DNA of 64,000 bases from Paenibacillus aestuarii (GTDB lineage: Bacteria > Bacillota > Bacilli > Paenibacillales > NBRC-103111): the NCBI RefSeq assembly GCF_027789125.1, contig NZ_JAQFVF010000065.1:62001-126000 (forward strand), written 5' to 3'. Positions 8,411-16,824 of the stretch are shown here, piece by piece. Both the position numbers and the translations under genes were made by a program. Below the pieces are notes generated by a model that worked only from the letters and a program-made list of their open reading frames with translations, did not search any database and was not told where the DNA came from. The first letter of the stretch is position 1; each line of letters opens with the position of its first letter.

Positions 8411-9589
8411 TTATAGGAATAGCCCCGCTACTGTAGCGGATAAAACACTGACCATCGTAGCCCCGTACAGCAGTTTGAGACCGAAACGGGCCACGACGTT
8501 GCCCTGCTTCTCATGCAGTCCTTTCACAGCGCCGGCAATAATGCCGATGGATGAGAAGTTGGCGAACGAAACAAGGAATACAGATACAATACCGATGGTG
8601 CGCGCGGACATCGCGGTATGTTTGCCAAGCTCGAGCATGGCTACGAATTCGTTCGATACCATCTTCGTCGCCATGATCCCCCCAGCTTCCACCGCTTCCT
8701 TCCAAGGTACGCCCATAACGAAAGCGAACGGCGCGAAGATATAACCAAGCAGCACTTGGAAGGAGATTCCAAAGATGCCGGTGAAAATGCCGTTGATCAG
8801 GGCGATCAGCGCAACGAAGCCAATCAACATCGCCGCTACGACAACGGCTACCTTGAAACCGTCCATGATGTATTCGCCCAGCATCTCAAAGAACGACTGC
8901 TTCTCTTCTTCTTGAACTTCCAGTATATCTTCTTCTTTCGAAACGGTATACGGGTTCAGAATCGAAGCGATAATAAAGCCCCCGAACAAGTTTAACACAA
9001 GTGCGGTCACAACATACTTCGGATTAATCATCGTCATGTACGCGCCGACAATCGACATCGAAACCGTGGACATCGCGGATGCGCAAAGTGTGTACAAACG
9101 ATGCTTCGGCAGCATACCGATTTGCTTTTTAACGGAGATGAATACTTCCGATTGTCCCAGAATGGCAGAAGCGACGGCGTTATAAGACTCCAACTTGCCC
9201 ATTCCGTTGATTTTGCTAAGTATCAGACCGATGTATTTAATAATGAAAGGCAAGATTTTCGTGTACTGCAGAATCCCAATCAACGCGGAGATAAATACGA
9301 TCGGCAAAAGCACCGATATGAAGAAGGTCATTTGGTTTTGATTGACAAGGCCGCCGAATACAAAGTTAACGCCTTCCGCCGCATAGGTCAACAGCTTCTC
9401 AAATATCGAGGCAAAGCCTCCGATGAGGAACTCGCCGACACTGGTATTCAGCAAGATAAAGGCAAGAAGAACCTGAATAACGATCAAGACGAAAAGAGGT
9501 CTGAAGCGAATTTTCTTACGGTCATTGCTAACTGCATACGTGAGTCCGAACACGACTAGCACACCCAGAATAGCGATCAAAAATCTCAT
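8411..9589 (-). CDS. nupC: Concentrative nucleoside transporter (NupC/CNT family)
   Basis: Proton- or sodium-coupled nucleoside importer of the cytoplasmic membrane, about 392 residues with many hydrophobic helices. CNT signatures include GQSEVFISVK and the FANFSSIGI segment near the C terminus. I place the start at ATG 9589 (MRFLIAILG), ten bases after GGAGG, rather than at an upstream in-frame codon at 9634 with no ribosome-binding site. It is the second gene of the salvage operon. Confidence 0.93.
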   Translation of the reverse strand: MRFLIAILGVLVVFGLTYAVSNDRKKIRFRPLFVLIVIQVLLAFILLNTSVGEFLIGGFASIFEKLLTYAAEGVNFVFGGLVNQNQMTFFISVLLPIVFISALIGILQYTKILPFIIKYIGLILSKINGMGKLESYNAVASAILGQSEVFISVKKQIGMLPKHRLYTLCASAMSTVSMSIVGAYMTMINPKYVVTALVLNLFGGFIIASILNPYTVSKEEDILEVQEEEKQSFFEMLGEYIMDGFKVAVVVAAMLIGFVALIALINGIFTGIFGISFQVLLGYIFAPFAFVMGVPWKEAVEAGGIMATKMVSNEFVAMLELGKHTAMSARTIGIVSVFLVSFANFSSIGIIAGAVKGLHEKQGNVVARFGLKLLYGATMVSVLSATVAGLFL

Positions 9590-9681
9590 GATGTAATTTC
9601 CTCCAAATGTTAATATGCTAAGTGTCGCTCTCATGAAGCGCTTACATTACGCTTGCAAGAAGAATGTCAGGCATTCCGGGC

Positions 9682-10077
9682 TTAAATCTTCTTCATATCA
9701 TCTGCTTGAAACGCGCCTGGCAGCAGCTGCGCCATCGTCCACTCCTCGGTATTCCCATGGAGGTTCGTTAAATAAATTTTGGTATCGTGGTCGCAGAATT
9801 CTGCCAGCACTTGACGGCATGCTCCGCAAGGTGATACCGGTCCAGGTGTATCGGCGACAACGGCGATTGCTTCGATCTTGCGGTTGCCTTCGGAGACTGC
9901 CTTGAAGACGGCCGTCCGCTCCGCACAATTCGTCAAACCGTAGGAGGCATTCTCAATATTGCACCCTACATACACGTTCCCGCCGGATAATAACGCGGCG
10001 CCTACCTGGAAGTGAGAATAAGGAGTATATGCGTGCTTGCGAGCTTCAATGGCTTGTTGAATCAGCTGCTCTTTCAT
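9682..10077 (-). CDS. cdd: Cytidine deaminase
   Basis: Zinc enzyme that deaminates cytidine and deoxycytidine to uridine and deoxyuridine. The 131-residue tetrameric type shows NCAERTA (Cys51, catalytic Glu53) and PCGACRQ (Cys84, Cys87), the three zinc cysteines and the proton-shuttle glutamate. The start is ATG 10077, behind GGAGGTAGTA. It is the promoter-proximal gene of the operon; its product feeds uridine to pdp. Confidence 0.95.
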   Translation of the reverse strand: MKEQLIQQAIEARKHAYTPYSHFQVGAALLSGGNVYVGCNIENASYGLTNCAERTAVFKAVSEGNRKIEAIAVVADTPGPVSPCGACRQVLAEFCDHDTKIYLTNLHGNTEEWTMAQLLPGAFQADDMKKI

Positions 10078-10136
10078 TTTTACTACCTCCCCAAACATTT
10101 CATCATAGATGACTGCAACACCATATTAGCACTGAT

Positions 10137-10174
10137 CTGAACAAAAGTAAAATGTTAAATAATAATATGTTCAG
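10137..10174. promoter_or_regulatory. Candidate operator upstream of cdd
   Basis: Perfect inverted repeat CTGAACA (10137-10143) and TGTTCAG (10168-10174) in AT-rich DNA 60-100 bases upstream of cdd. Position and GAAC half-sites would suit a DeoR-type repressor of deoxynucleoside operons, but the regulator gene is not in this window, so this is inference. Confidence 0.4.
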
Positions 10175-10311
10175 TCTAGTTATTTTATCCAGCACAGCTG
10201 TTACAGCCCCACAATCATACTCTTTAAATATAACCAAAAACGCTGGGATCTATCGGAAACTTGTCCCCTAATTTCGCAGCATCCCCAAACGGCCTCCACT
10301 CGCCGATAAAC

Positions 10312-10340
10312 AAAAAAACCCACGCCATGTGGCGAGGGGG
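10312..10340 (-). terminator. Terminator after the carboxymuconolactone-decarboxylase gene
   Basis: On the minus strand CCCTCGCCA pairs with TGGCGTGGG (one T-T mismatch) around a two-base loop and is followed by seven T residues. The rest of the cdd-side spacer (10180-10310) shows nothing recognisable. Confidence 0.8.
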
Positions 10341-10355
10341 AGATGCGTAGATGCT

Positions 10356-10721
10356 TTAACCTTCAGGAAATTGGTGCGATTTCAAAACATGCATGGCGTT
10401 GATTGCTGTCGGAAACCCCGCATACGGTACGGTTTGGATAATAATCTCTTCAATCTCTTCCGGGGTTAGACCTACATTTAACCCTGCACCCATATGAACT
10501 CGTAATTGCGGTTCCCTTCCACCGAGAACGGTTAACATGGCGATCGTGGCAATTTCACGTTCACGCAAGCTCAGCGTATCTCTACTATATATATCCCCGA
10601 AAGCAAACTCGACAATATAACGGCCGAGATCTCCCAACGGCGCAACCACTTCTTCTCCTGCTTTTCCATCGACCTCAGCCAATTTCATTAGACCTTTTGC
10701 ATACCGACTTTCTTCAGCCAT
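10356..10721 (-). CDS. Carboxymuconolactone decarboxylase family protein
   Basis: A small alpha-helical protein of 121 residues with the CMD-family core: SLREREIATIAML near 51-63, His76 in LRVHMGAGLNVGLTPEEI, and a C-terminal helix with TVPYAGFPTAINAM. It lacks the paired CxxC cysteines of AhpD-type peroxidases, so it is closer to the gamma-carboxymuconolactone decarboxylase-like branch, whose members are mostly of unknown substrate. It starts inside the end of the merR gene (8-base overlap) behind GGGGAGAAG, so the two are coupled. Confidence 0.88.
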   Translation of the reverse strand: MAEESRYAKGLMKLAEVDGKAGEEVVAPLGDLGRYIVEFAFGDIYSRDTLSLREREIATIAMLTVLGGREPQLRVHMGAGLNVGLTPEEIEEIIIQTVPYAGFPTAINAMHVLKSHQFPEG

Positions 10722-11097
10722 TCCGCTTCTCCCCCTCTAATTGTTTGTAGTGGTCAATCTTGTCCTCTAAGGCGCTTAGATTTCTGCTCCATTCGCTAAT
10801 CTGCTTCTGAACAATTTGCGCATGCTCCTCTAATAAAACACGCCGTTGTGTAATGGTTTCATCTCCTTTGTAGCGCAAAGCTGCAAATTGCTGCATTTGC
10901 TGAATCGACATGCCCGTTGCTTTGAGGCGCTGCAAGAACTCAATCCACGCCACATCCGCCTCCGAATATAAGCGGTATCCGTTTGAACTACGCGCAATAG
11001 ATGCAAGTAGACCCGCTTTTTCATAATAGCGGAGCGTATGGGCACTGGTCCCTGTTGTGTCTGCCATCTTTTTTATCGTTAACAATGTTGGTTTCAT
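10714..11097 (-). CDS. MerR-family transcriptional regulator
   Basis: DNA-binding regulator of about 127 residues. The N-terminal winged helix reads TIKKMADTTGTSAHTLRYYEKAGLL, followed by NGYRLYSEADV and a C-terminal dimerisation coiled coil (about 85-120). No cysteine cluster for metal binding is visible, so it is probably of the AdhR/NmlR-like branch that senses reactive aldehydes or electrophiles, or an uncharacterised type. The ATG at 11097 lies seven bases after a TATACT -10 box, so the message may be leaderless; no ribosome-binding site precedes it. It is coupled to the CMD-family gene. Confidence 0.9.
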   Translation of the reverse strand: MKPTLLTIKKMADTTGTSAHTLRYYEKAGLLASIARSSNGYRLYSEADVAWIEFLQRLKATGMSIQQMQQFAALRYKGDETITQRRVLLEEHAQIVQKQISEWSRNLSALEDKIDHYKQLEGEKRNG

Positions 11098-11104
11098 ATA
11101 ACGT

Positions 11105-11135
11105 AGTATAAACCTTAGAGCGCGCTCTAAGGCAA
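11105..11135 (-). promoter_or_regulatory. MerR-type promoter with 19-bp spacer and operator
   Basis: On the minus strand TTGCCT (-35) and TATACT (-10) are separated by exactly 19 bases, the overlong spacing typical of MerR-activated promoters. The spacer is centred on a perfect 20-base palindrome at 11113-11132, with arms CCTTAGAGCG and CGCTCTAAGG. It drives merR and the downstream CMD-family gene, implying autoregulation. Confidence 0.85.
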
Positions 11136-11183
11136 GAGGTAAATGGGATATATTGGCCAAACATTTGCAAAGTGCGGAAGGAA

Positions 11184-11984
11184 TTAATTCGAAGCTGACC
11201 GAGTCTGCAGAAGGCTCGAATAATACGCGGCGCTCTCCACCATCGGTCTGCAATCGGTATGGTCGCCTGACAGACCGATTTCAAAAATAAAATCGTGATT
11301 CTCGGTATACGGAATCACCATCTTCCAATCGATCGCTCCTTGGCCGAGAGGCAGCGAGTCATGACGTATTCCCTTCGAGTCAACCAGATGAAAATAGCGG
11401 ACGAATGGCGCCGTTCGCTGCAGCACCTGCTCCAGCTTCCCATTGTCACCGCGAAGCGAGATGAAGGTGTGCGAGACATCGACGTTCAGACGCAGCTTGA
11501 GCGGTACGATTAATTCATCGATCAGATATGGATTGCTGTAAGAAAAGAGCCCATCAATCGTGTCTTCCCATAGGAAGACATTTTGCCCGAAAGCTAGAAT
11601 CTCCTCGATTTTGTATTTCATCTTGCTTAGTTCTAACGAAGAATCGTGCGCCGAGCTCGCTGTTCCCAAGTAATGGGCATGGATCACACACTGGATCTGC
11701 TCTTCTTGGCAGATAGCGGCAAGTGTCCGGGAAGAGTGCATGTAAAAACTTTGAACCTCTGGATCGGAGGATAAAATATCGAGATATTTGCCATTAATTT
11801 TGGCCGGATGATGAAGAAACACTTTGATGCCACGTTGTTTGAACAGCCGGATGACTTCCAGCAGCCGCGCCGGCGCGGCAAGATCGGCCGCCTCCAAGTG
11901 AAGCTCGATGATTTCCGGATCATACTGCAGCCGGTCTTCGATCGCTTTCTGACTCAAATTCGTTTTCAATCGCATGTATTTCAT
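11184..11984 (-). CDS. Sugar phosphate isomerase/epimerase-like TIM-barrel protein
   Basis: A 266-residue protein with the xylose-isomerase-like TIM-barrel pattern: alternating strands such as IIELHLEA, KVFLHHPAK, CVIHAHYLG, NVFLWEDT, LRLNVDVSHTF, VRYFHLVDSKG and FIFEIGLSGD. The glutamates, aspartates and histidines at strand ends (Glu in LWEDT, Asp and His in VDVSH, His in FHLVD, Glu in FEIG) are where this superfamily binds a divalent metal. The reaction is not predictable. It starts behind GGGTGAT and is read toward merR, ending just before the merR promoter. Confidence 0.75.
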   Translation of the reverse strand: MKYMRLKTNLSQKAIEDRLQYDPEIIELHLEAADLAAPARLLEVIRLFKQRGIKVFLHHPAKINGKYLDILSSDPEVQSFYMHSSRTLAAICQEEQIQCVIHAHYLGTASSAHDSSLELSKMKYKIEEILAFGQNVFLWEDTIDGLFSYSNPYLIDELIVPLKLRLNVDVSHTFISLRGDNGKLEQVLQRTAPFVRYFHLVDSKGIRHDSLPLGQGAIDWKMVIPYTENHDFIFEIGLSGDHTDCRPMVESAAYYSSLLQTRSASN

Positions 11985-12018
11985 GGATCATCACCCTAAT
12001 TTCAATGTCATGATTTAC

Positions 12019-13110
12019 TTACCCTATTACCGTTTTATTTTTGCCCGTCTTCTTGGCGTTGTATAGCGCATTATCTGTCCCAGAGAAAAAATCGACTTTG
12101 TTCATATGGGATTGATACGTTTGCATCCCGATACTAATCGTAACTTTCTCACCACCAAGCTCCGGGTGGCTTTCTTGCGCGATGTCATTGCGAATCCGCT
12201 CGACGATGTCAAAAAGCTGTTCCTGCGTCTTCTCTACGCATATAATAGCAAATTCTTCTCCACCATAGCGAAAAGCAAAGTCGTTGGGGTCCAAATGCTG
12301 TTGAATCTTCTTAGAGACGAAAGCAATAATCGTATCTCCTGTACGGTGTCCAAACTGGTCATTAATTTTTTTGAAATTGTCAATATCCAGAAGAGCCAGA
12401 TGAACTGGAATTTCCGTATGCTGACGCAACGCTAGTACGCTGTCCAGATATTCATGAAACGAACGGTGATTATACAGCTCTGTAGCCGGATCAATACGGT
12501 TCAGTCTTTCCATAAACGCATTTTGCGTTTGCAAATCTTGCTTTTCGATCGCTACATGAATGAGTCTCTGTGCAGTCTGAAGAGCTCGCGTCATTAAATT
12601 GTAGATGATCAAAGCTGATGCAATCAATAGGGAGATAATCATAATGATGTCTGCTGGCGCAATGTCAGCACGGATTCTTGATGAAAAAGCAAGAATAACG
12701 AGTAAGTTCAAAATGCCTAGCGCACAGGAATACACGATCAGATTTTTCCTATAAAAAAATAACGAGACTTGAATGGGCAGCACCAGCAAATAAACGCTCA
12801 TCGGCATATCTTGCAAGGTAACGATCACGATGGCTGCTAATACATTGAGCCCCGTTAACAGGGCAAACTCATTGTTCTTTTTAAGCATACGCAAAACAAA
12901 TCCAAGAATGCCCATCGTCGCTGCCATCGCAGCAGCAGGCAGCACGATGGTGCCAAGAACGAATGTCAGGAGCGGTTTACTCGTAAAAAACAAATCAAGA
13001 CTAGTCGCTGCAACATATAAAATCAGTAAGTACCAGCACGATTTCAGAATTTCTTGAATCAATAATTTTGTATCGAGGACTTGCTCGTTGGATTGCCGTT
13101 TATTATGCAT
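12019..13110 (-). CDS. Membrane-bound diguanylate cyclase (GGDEF domain)
   Basis: Makes cyclic di-GMP from two GTP. The 363 residues comprise five or six N-terminal membrane helices (about 25-175), a short linker helix and a C-terminal GGDEF domain (about 200-363). The active-site motif is RYGGEEF (GGEEF at 283-287), and the substrate-binding LDIDNFKKINDQFGH is at 241-255. The usual inhibitory RxxD site five residues before the motif is replaced by DPND, so product inhibition there is unlikely. The membrane part is of the unclassified multi-helix type; its signal is unknown. It is separated from the TIM-barrel gene by 34 bases. Confidence 0.93.
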   Translation of the reverse strand: MHNKRQSNEQVLDTKLLIQEILKSCWYLLILYVAATSLDLFFTSKPLLTFVLGTIVLPAAAMAATMGILGFVLRMLKKNNEFALLTGLNVLAAIVIVTLQDMPMSVYLLVLPIQVSLFFYRKNLIVYSCALGILNLLVILAFSSRIRADIAPADIIMIISLLIASALIIYNLMTRALQTAQRLIHVAIEKQDLQTQNAFMERLNRIDPATELYNHRSFHEYLDSVLALRQHTEIPVHLALLDIDNFKKINDQFGHRTGDTIIAFVSKKIQQHLDPNDFAFRYGGEEFAIICVEKTQEQLFDIVERIRNDIAQESHPELGGEKVTISIGMQTYQSHMNKVDFFSGTDNALYNAKKTGKNKTVIG

Positions 13111-13249
13111 GAATGATTATCTCTATGCCCCCATCATGATAATTTGATTCATTACCTATTCTACTCTATGATTGCTCTGAGAGCGTTAATTATTTGTAAG
13201 GCGAAGATTAAATATTCATGAGAATTTGTTCACTATAGGTTGAAAAAAA

Positions 13250-13292
13250 GAAAAACGGCTGAGCAAGGATGATCCTTGATTCAGCCGTTTTC
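13250..13292 (-). terminator. Terminator of metE
   Basis: AAAACGGCTGA and TCAGCCGTTTT form a long stem with an inner CAAGGATGATCCTTG hairpin. The minus-strand transcript continues into a T-rich tract. Confidence 0.85.
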
Positions 13293-13365
13293 GTATATTC
13301 CCAGGTGATTACTTGACCTGGTTGTGCGTCCTTACGGTAACTCACCGTGGCCATCATCCGCCGTA

Positions 13366-15654
13366 TTAAACAAGCGAACTATATTTCTCACGGGCAAGTT
13401 GTGCTGCCGCCACCATATTGCGCAAGGAAGCGACGGTCTCTTCGCTCCCGCGCGTCTTTAACCCGCAATCCGGATTAATCCAGAACAGCTTCGGATTCAG
13501 AACACGCAGCGCGCGGTCAATCATGCCTTCCATCTCCTCCACACTCGGCACGCGCGGACTATGGATATCATAGACGCCAAGGCCGATGCCCAGTTCATAA
13601 GTGTTTTCTTCAAAACTGTGAATCAGTTCGCCGTGACTGCGGGACGTTTCAATCGAAATGACATCCGCATCCATCGCCTCGATAGAATCGATCATGTCAT
13701 GGAATTCGCAATAGCACATATGCGTATGGATCTGCGTCGTTTCTTTTACGGTGCAGGTCGTGATTCGGAACGCTTTAACCGCCCATGCCAAATATTCAGC
13801 CTGGTCCGCCTCCTTCAGCGGCAGCCCTTCGCGAACCGCCGGCTCATCCACCTGGATCATCCCGATGCCTGCATGCTCCAGACTTTCGACCTCTTGTCTG
13901 AGTGCAAAAGCAAGCTGATAAGCAACCTGCTCGCGTGGAATATCATCACGAACGAACGACCAGTTCATAATCGTGATCGGTCCTGTCAGCATCCCTTTCA
14001 CGGGACGTTCCGTCTGGGATTGCGCATACACGGTTTCCGCGACGGTCATCGGCTCGGCGAAAGCCACATCGCCATAGATGACCGGCGGCTTGACGCATCG
14101 TGAGCCATACGATTGCACCCAACCGTTCTGCGTGAAAGCAAAGCCCTCCAGCTTCTCCCCGAAGAACTCGACCATGTCGGTTCGCTCGAATTCGCCGTGC
14201 ACAAGCACATCGATTCCGATCTCCTGCTGCAGCTTCACCCAGGTGTCGATCTCCTCGCGGATGAACGCATCGTACTGCTCATTGCTCCACTCGCCCTTGC
14301 GCCACAACTGACGCGCCTTGCGCACCTCGGCTGTCTGCGGGAAGCTGCCGATCGTCGTCGTCGGAAACAGCGGCAGCCTCCACTGTGCCTGCTGATCGGC
14401 ATGACGCTCGGCAAAAGGCTTGCTCCGCTGCGGCTCCTGACCCGCTACGGCGGCGACAACCTCCTGCACGTCACGGCGATTGCGCGCAGCTGAATCTTTC
14501 AGCTGCTTGAGCGCTTTGTCCGCAGCTTGCAGCTGCTCACGAACAGCGTCCGCCTCCTGCGTAATCGCCTTCGTCAGCAGGACGAGCTCATCCAGCTTCT
14601 CGTTAGCGAAGGCTAGCGCGCCTTGCAGTTCTGCAGCGAGCTTCGTCTCTCTTGCAGTAGAGACCGGCACATGCAATAGGCTGCAGGACGGCTGCACGAA
14701 CAGGCGATCGCTTGTAACAAGCTCACCCAGCTCTCCCAATAGAGCAAGCTTCTCGTTAAGGTCAGCGCGCCAGATGCCACGTCCGTCAATAACACCTGCG
14801 CCAAGCACCTTATCGCTTGGAAAGCCGTATTGACGAATATGGCTCAAATTGCCGCTTTGTCCGTGTACCAAATCAAGCCCAATCCCTTTCACCGGCAATG
14901 AAACGATGTCTTGGTAGTTCTCAACCGCTTCAAAATAGGTCTGCAGCATGATGTTGAGCGATGGCACCGCGGCAGTCAACGTCGCATACACCTTTTTCAA
15001 CCGTTCGACATCCTCAACAGACAGCTTCGTCACGAGAATCGGCTCATCAATCTGCACCCATTGCACGCCTTCAGCCGCCAGCTCGCTAAGCACTTGAACG
15101 TAGAGCGGCAGTAGTTTATCCAGCCATGTATCCGTCTCATTCGCCGCAAATCCTTTCGACAGCTTGAGGAACGTAAGCGGACCCACGATAACCGGCTTGC
15201 CTTCGATACCGAGCTTCTCCTTCGCTTCGCGATAAGCCTGCAAGGGCTGATTCTCTGTCAGTTGCGGTTCCACGCCGCCTAGCTCCGGCACGATGTAGTG
15301 GTAGTTCGTATTGAACCACTTGGTCATTTCGCTTGCTGTCGCCTCTTTTGTGCCGCGCGCAATACCGTAATAGACGGATAGCGGAACAATGCCACCCTCG
15401 TACTGAAACCGTTTCGGCACGATACCAAACATGACAGCCGTATCCAAAATATGGTCATAGCGGCTGAAATCATTGACTGCAAGGAGATCGATTCCTTTCG
15501 CTTGCTGGATGCGCAAATGATTAAGCCGGATATCTTGCAATTGTTGTGTGAATGTTGTCTCATCAATTTTACCTGCCCAGAACCCCTCAAGCGCTTTTTT
15601 CCATTCCCGATCGACGCCAATGCGCGGGTACCCCAAATTGCTGCTGATTGCCAT
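13366..15654 (-). CDS. metE: Cobalamin-independent methionine synthase
   Basis: Cytosolic enzyme that methylates homocysteine with 5-methyltetrahydropteroyl-triglutamate, the last step of methionine synthesis. About 762 residues make the usual double barrel. The N-terminal half begins SSNLGYPRIGVDREWKKAL. The catalytic half holds the zinc ligands in THMCYCEF (His645, Cys647), Glu669 and Cys730 in NPDCGLKTRG. I start at ATG 15654, eight bases after AAAGGGGA; a TTG lies one codon upstream. The gene stands behind a cobalamin riboswitch and attenuator, so it should be off when B12 permits a MetH-type enzyme. Confidence 0.97.
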   Translation of the reverse strand: MAISSNLGYPRIGVDREWKKALEGFWAGKIDETTFTQQLQDIRLNHLRIQQAKGIDLLAVNDFSRYDHILDTAVMFGIVPKRFQYEGGIVPLSVYYGIARGTKEATASEMTKWFNTNYHYIVPELGGVEPQLTENQPLQAYREAKEKLGIEGKPVIVGPLTFLKLSKGFAANETDTWLDKLLPLYVQVLSELAAEGVQWVQIDEPILVTKLSVEDVERLKKVYATLTAAVPSLNIMLQTYFEAVENYQDIVSLPVKGIGLDLVHGQSGNLSHIRQYGFPSDKVLGAGVIDGRGIWRADLNEKLALLGELGELVTSDRLFVQPSCSLLHVPVSTARETKLAAELQGALAFANEKLDELVLLTKAITQEADAVREQLQAADKALKQLKDSAARNRRDVQEVVAAVAGQEPQRSKPFAERHADQQAQWRLPLFPTTTIGSFPQTAEVRKARQLWRKGEWSNEQYDAFIREEIDTWVKLQQEIGIDVLVHGEFERTDMVEFFGEKLEGFAFTQNGWVQSYGSRCVKPPVIYGDVAFAEPMTVAETVYAQSQTERPVKGMLTGPITIMNWSFVRDDIPREQVAYQLAFALRQEVESLEHAGIGMIQVDEPAVREGLPLKEADQAEYLAWAVKAFRITTCTVKETTQIHTHMCYCEFHDMIDSIEAMDADVISIETSRSHGELIHSFEENTYELGIGLGVYDIHSPRVPSVEEMEGMIDRALRVLNPKLFWINPDCGLKTRGSEETVASLRNMVAAAQLAREKYSSLV

Positions 15655-15695
15655 CAAGTCATTCCCCTTTACTCATTCATATTATTAGTCTGAAA

Positions 15696-15751
15696 CTAAA
15701 AACAACAAAAGACGTCTTCCCTGTAAAAGATAAGCATGGGAAAGACGCCTT
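15696..15751 (-). terminator. Attenuator between the riboswitch and metE
   Basis: On the minus strand GGCGTCTTTCCC pairs with GGGAAGACGTC around an A-rich loop and runs into TTTTGTTGTTTTT. It lies downstream of the B12 aptamer and before metE, so it is probably the expression platform. Confidence 0.8.
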
Positions 15752-15819
15752 CATAATCGTATTTTTATGACGGATCATCTAACACCTTCCCTATCTCCCG
15801 TAGGTACTGCAGTGCTGAT

Positions 15820-16004
15820 GGAACAGGCAGGTCTCCTGGCTCCGGAATCCTTATAGGGCAGCAGCCTTCCCGATCTTGGACCGATCAGTGGCTCAAAGCG
15901 CTGCCTACTCCTCCGTTACAGTGGCGGGACCGCGGCGGTATTGCACCGAACTTCCCTCTTAAGTCTGGATTGGCAAGCGAGCTCGTCAGTCAGACACCTG
16001 TTCC
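15820..16004 (-). ncRNA. Cobalamin (B12) riboswitch
   Basis: The minus strand holds the aptamer's hallmark blocks in order: closing arm GGAACAGG, GAGGGAA, GGTGCAATACC, GCGGTCCCGCCACTGT, AGCCACTGATC, GGGAAGG, the B12 box GCCAGGAGACCTGCC (15826-15842) and the closing CCTGTTCC. Such elements shut off the downstream gene on binding adenosyl- or methylcobalamin, which makes sense for the B12-independent synthase metE. Upstream to 16100 I see no clear promoter. Confidence 0.95.
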
Positions 16005-16113
16005 GAATATGCAATTGGCTTTCTTCTTGATAAAGATAAGGTAACATATCCGAAAAGATCTAACATAATACCTAATCGTTATATCTGGATATAGCTTTTA
16101 GCTATAGCGACAC

Positions 16114-16143
16114 TAAAAAAACCTCCGCCAAAGGCGCAGGGGG
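16114..16143 (-). terminator. Terminator-like hairpin upstream of the metE leader
   Basis: On the minus strand CCTGCGCC and GGCGGAGG pair (one G-G mismatch) around TTT and are followed by seven T residues. It would insulate the metE leader from upstream transcription. Confidence 0.6.
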
Positions 16144-16225
16144 TAATCTCGCATGCAACGATATTCAGTCCAGCCGCCTCAATCACGCATGGACGTAGTA
16201 AAGGTCTGTCGTCAGCTGTTTAAAA

Positions 16226-16266
16226 GAGAAAAAGAGTCAGGCCCTTGGAGGGCTAGCTCTTTTTGG
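16226..16266. terminator. Terminator-like hairpin after the DUF6199-like gene
   Basis: AAAAAGAG ... GCCC and GGGC ... CTCTTTTT form a stem with a small internal bulge, with A and T runs on either side, so it could act in both directions. It follows the small membrane-protein gene. Confidence 0.6.
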
Positions 16267-16306
16267 GGGTTGCGCAGTTCTGTAATGCGGTTCGAAAAGC
16301 GCGTAA

Positions 16307-16525
16307 CTATGTAGCAAATAAATATATAATCTGTACTACTATCAATGTCATACCGACAACTACGAGAAAATAGCCAATTACTTTGATAAGCTTTAAATCA
16401 AATGCGGAAGGGTTTCCTGCTTTTTGACCTGCGAATCCATGATTCCAGGCAAAACGCGGCTTAATTACACTAATCAATCCAACGATAATTGGAAACAAAG
16501 AAAAAAGCATCGATGCACCTTTCAT
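16307..16525 (-). CDS. Small membrane protein, DUF6199-like
   Basis: A 72-residue protein with two hydrophobic helices (about 6-22 and 48-70) separated by PRFAWNHGFAGQKAGNPSAFDLKLIKVIG, a spacing and Trp-plus-Ser pattern I associate with the DUF6199 family of small Firmicute membrane proteins. I start at ATG 16525, which overlaps a TGATATG junction with the preceding small reading frame; ATG 16510, behind AAAGGTG, is the alternative. The function is unknown. Confidence 0.6.
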   Translation of the reverse strand: MKGASMLFSLFPIIVGLISVIKPRFAWNHGFAGQKAGNPSAFDLKLIKVIGYFLVVVGMTLIVVQIIYLFAT

Positions 16526-16526
16526 A

Positions 16527-16631
16527 TCAAAAAGCCCAATTATGATCGGGAGGTAAACACTCATCACATAACAACTTATGATTGTGAACTGCACCTCTGT
16601 TTAATCCAAATATTGCATTGTTTTCTTCCAT
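16527..16631 (-). CDS. 34-residue reading frame with CDEC motif
   Basis: ATG 16631 lies ten bases after AAGGAGGGG, a strong ribosome-binding site, and opens a 34-codon frame with CDEC near residue 22 and an aromatic C terminus (DHNWAF). Its stop is one base from the start of the next membrane-protein gene, which suggests coupling. Its start overlaps the TAA of an upstream remnant frame (TAATG). It may be a small zinc-binding peptide or the degraded front of the membrane-protein gene. I do not recognise it. Confidence 0.4.
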   Translation of the reverse strand: MEENNAIFGLNRGAVHNHKLLCDECLPPDHNWAF

Positions 16632-16783
16632 TACAGGAATACCCCTCCTTGCTCGGGCTCTAAAGTTCGACACTTATTCAATTGCTGTTGAATTTCTTGG
16701 GGATCGCTTAACCCAATAAATTCCCCATAGCCTTCAAGTTATCCTTTTCTTTCCTAAAATACGACGCTGCAACCCAATAACCA
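16632..16783 (-). pseudogene. Probable remnant of a small membrane protein gene
   Basis: In one minus-strand frame FFLVIGLQRRILGKKR reads like a membrane helix with a basic flank. After a shift, EGYGEFIGLSDPQEIQQQL reads on and stops at the TAATG that begins the next small frame. Neither frame has a good start. It looks like the end of a gene cut by the terminator of the neighbouring repeat-protein gene. Weak evidence. Confidence 0.25.
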
Positions 16784-16820
16784 GAAAAAAAGCACCGCTC
16801 CGCACAGGGAACGATGCTTC
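16784..16820 (-). terminator. Terminator of the repeat-protein gene
   Basis: AAGCATCGTTCC and GGAGCGGTGCTT pair with some G-U pairs on the minus strand and are followed by TTTTTTTCTGG, directly after the stop of the repeat-protein gene. Confidence 0.75.
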
Positions 16821-16824
16821 TCCT

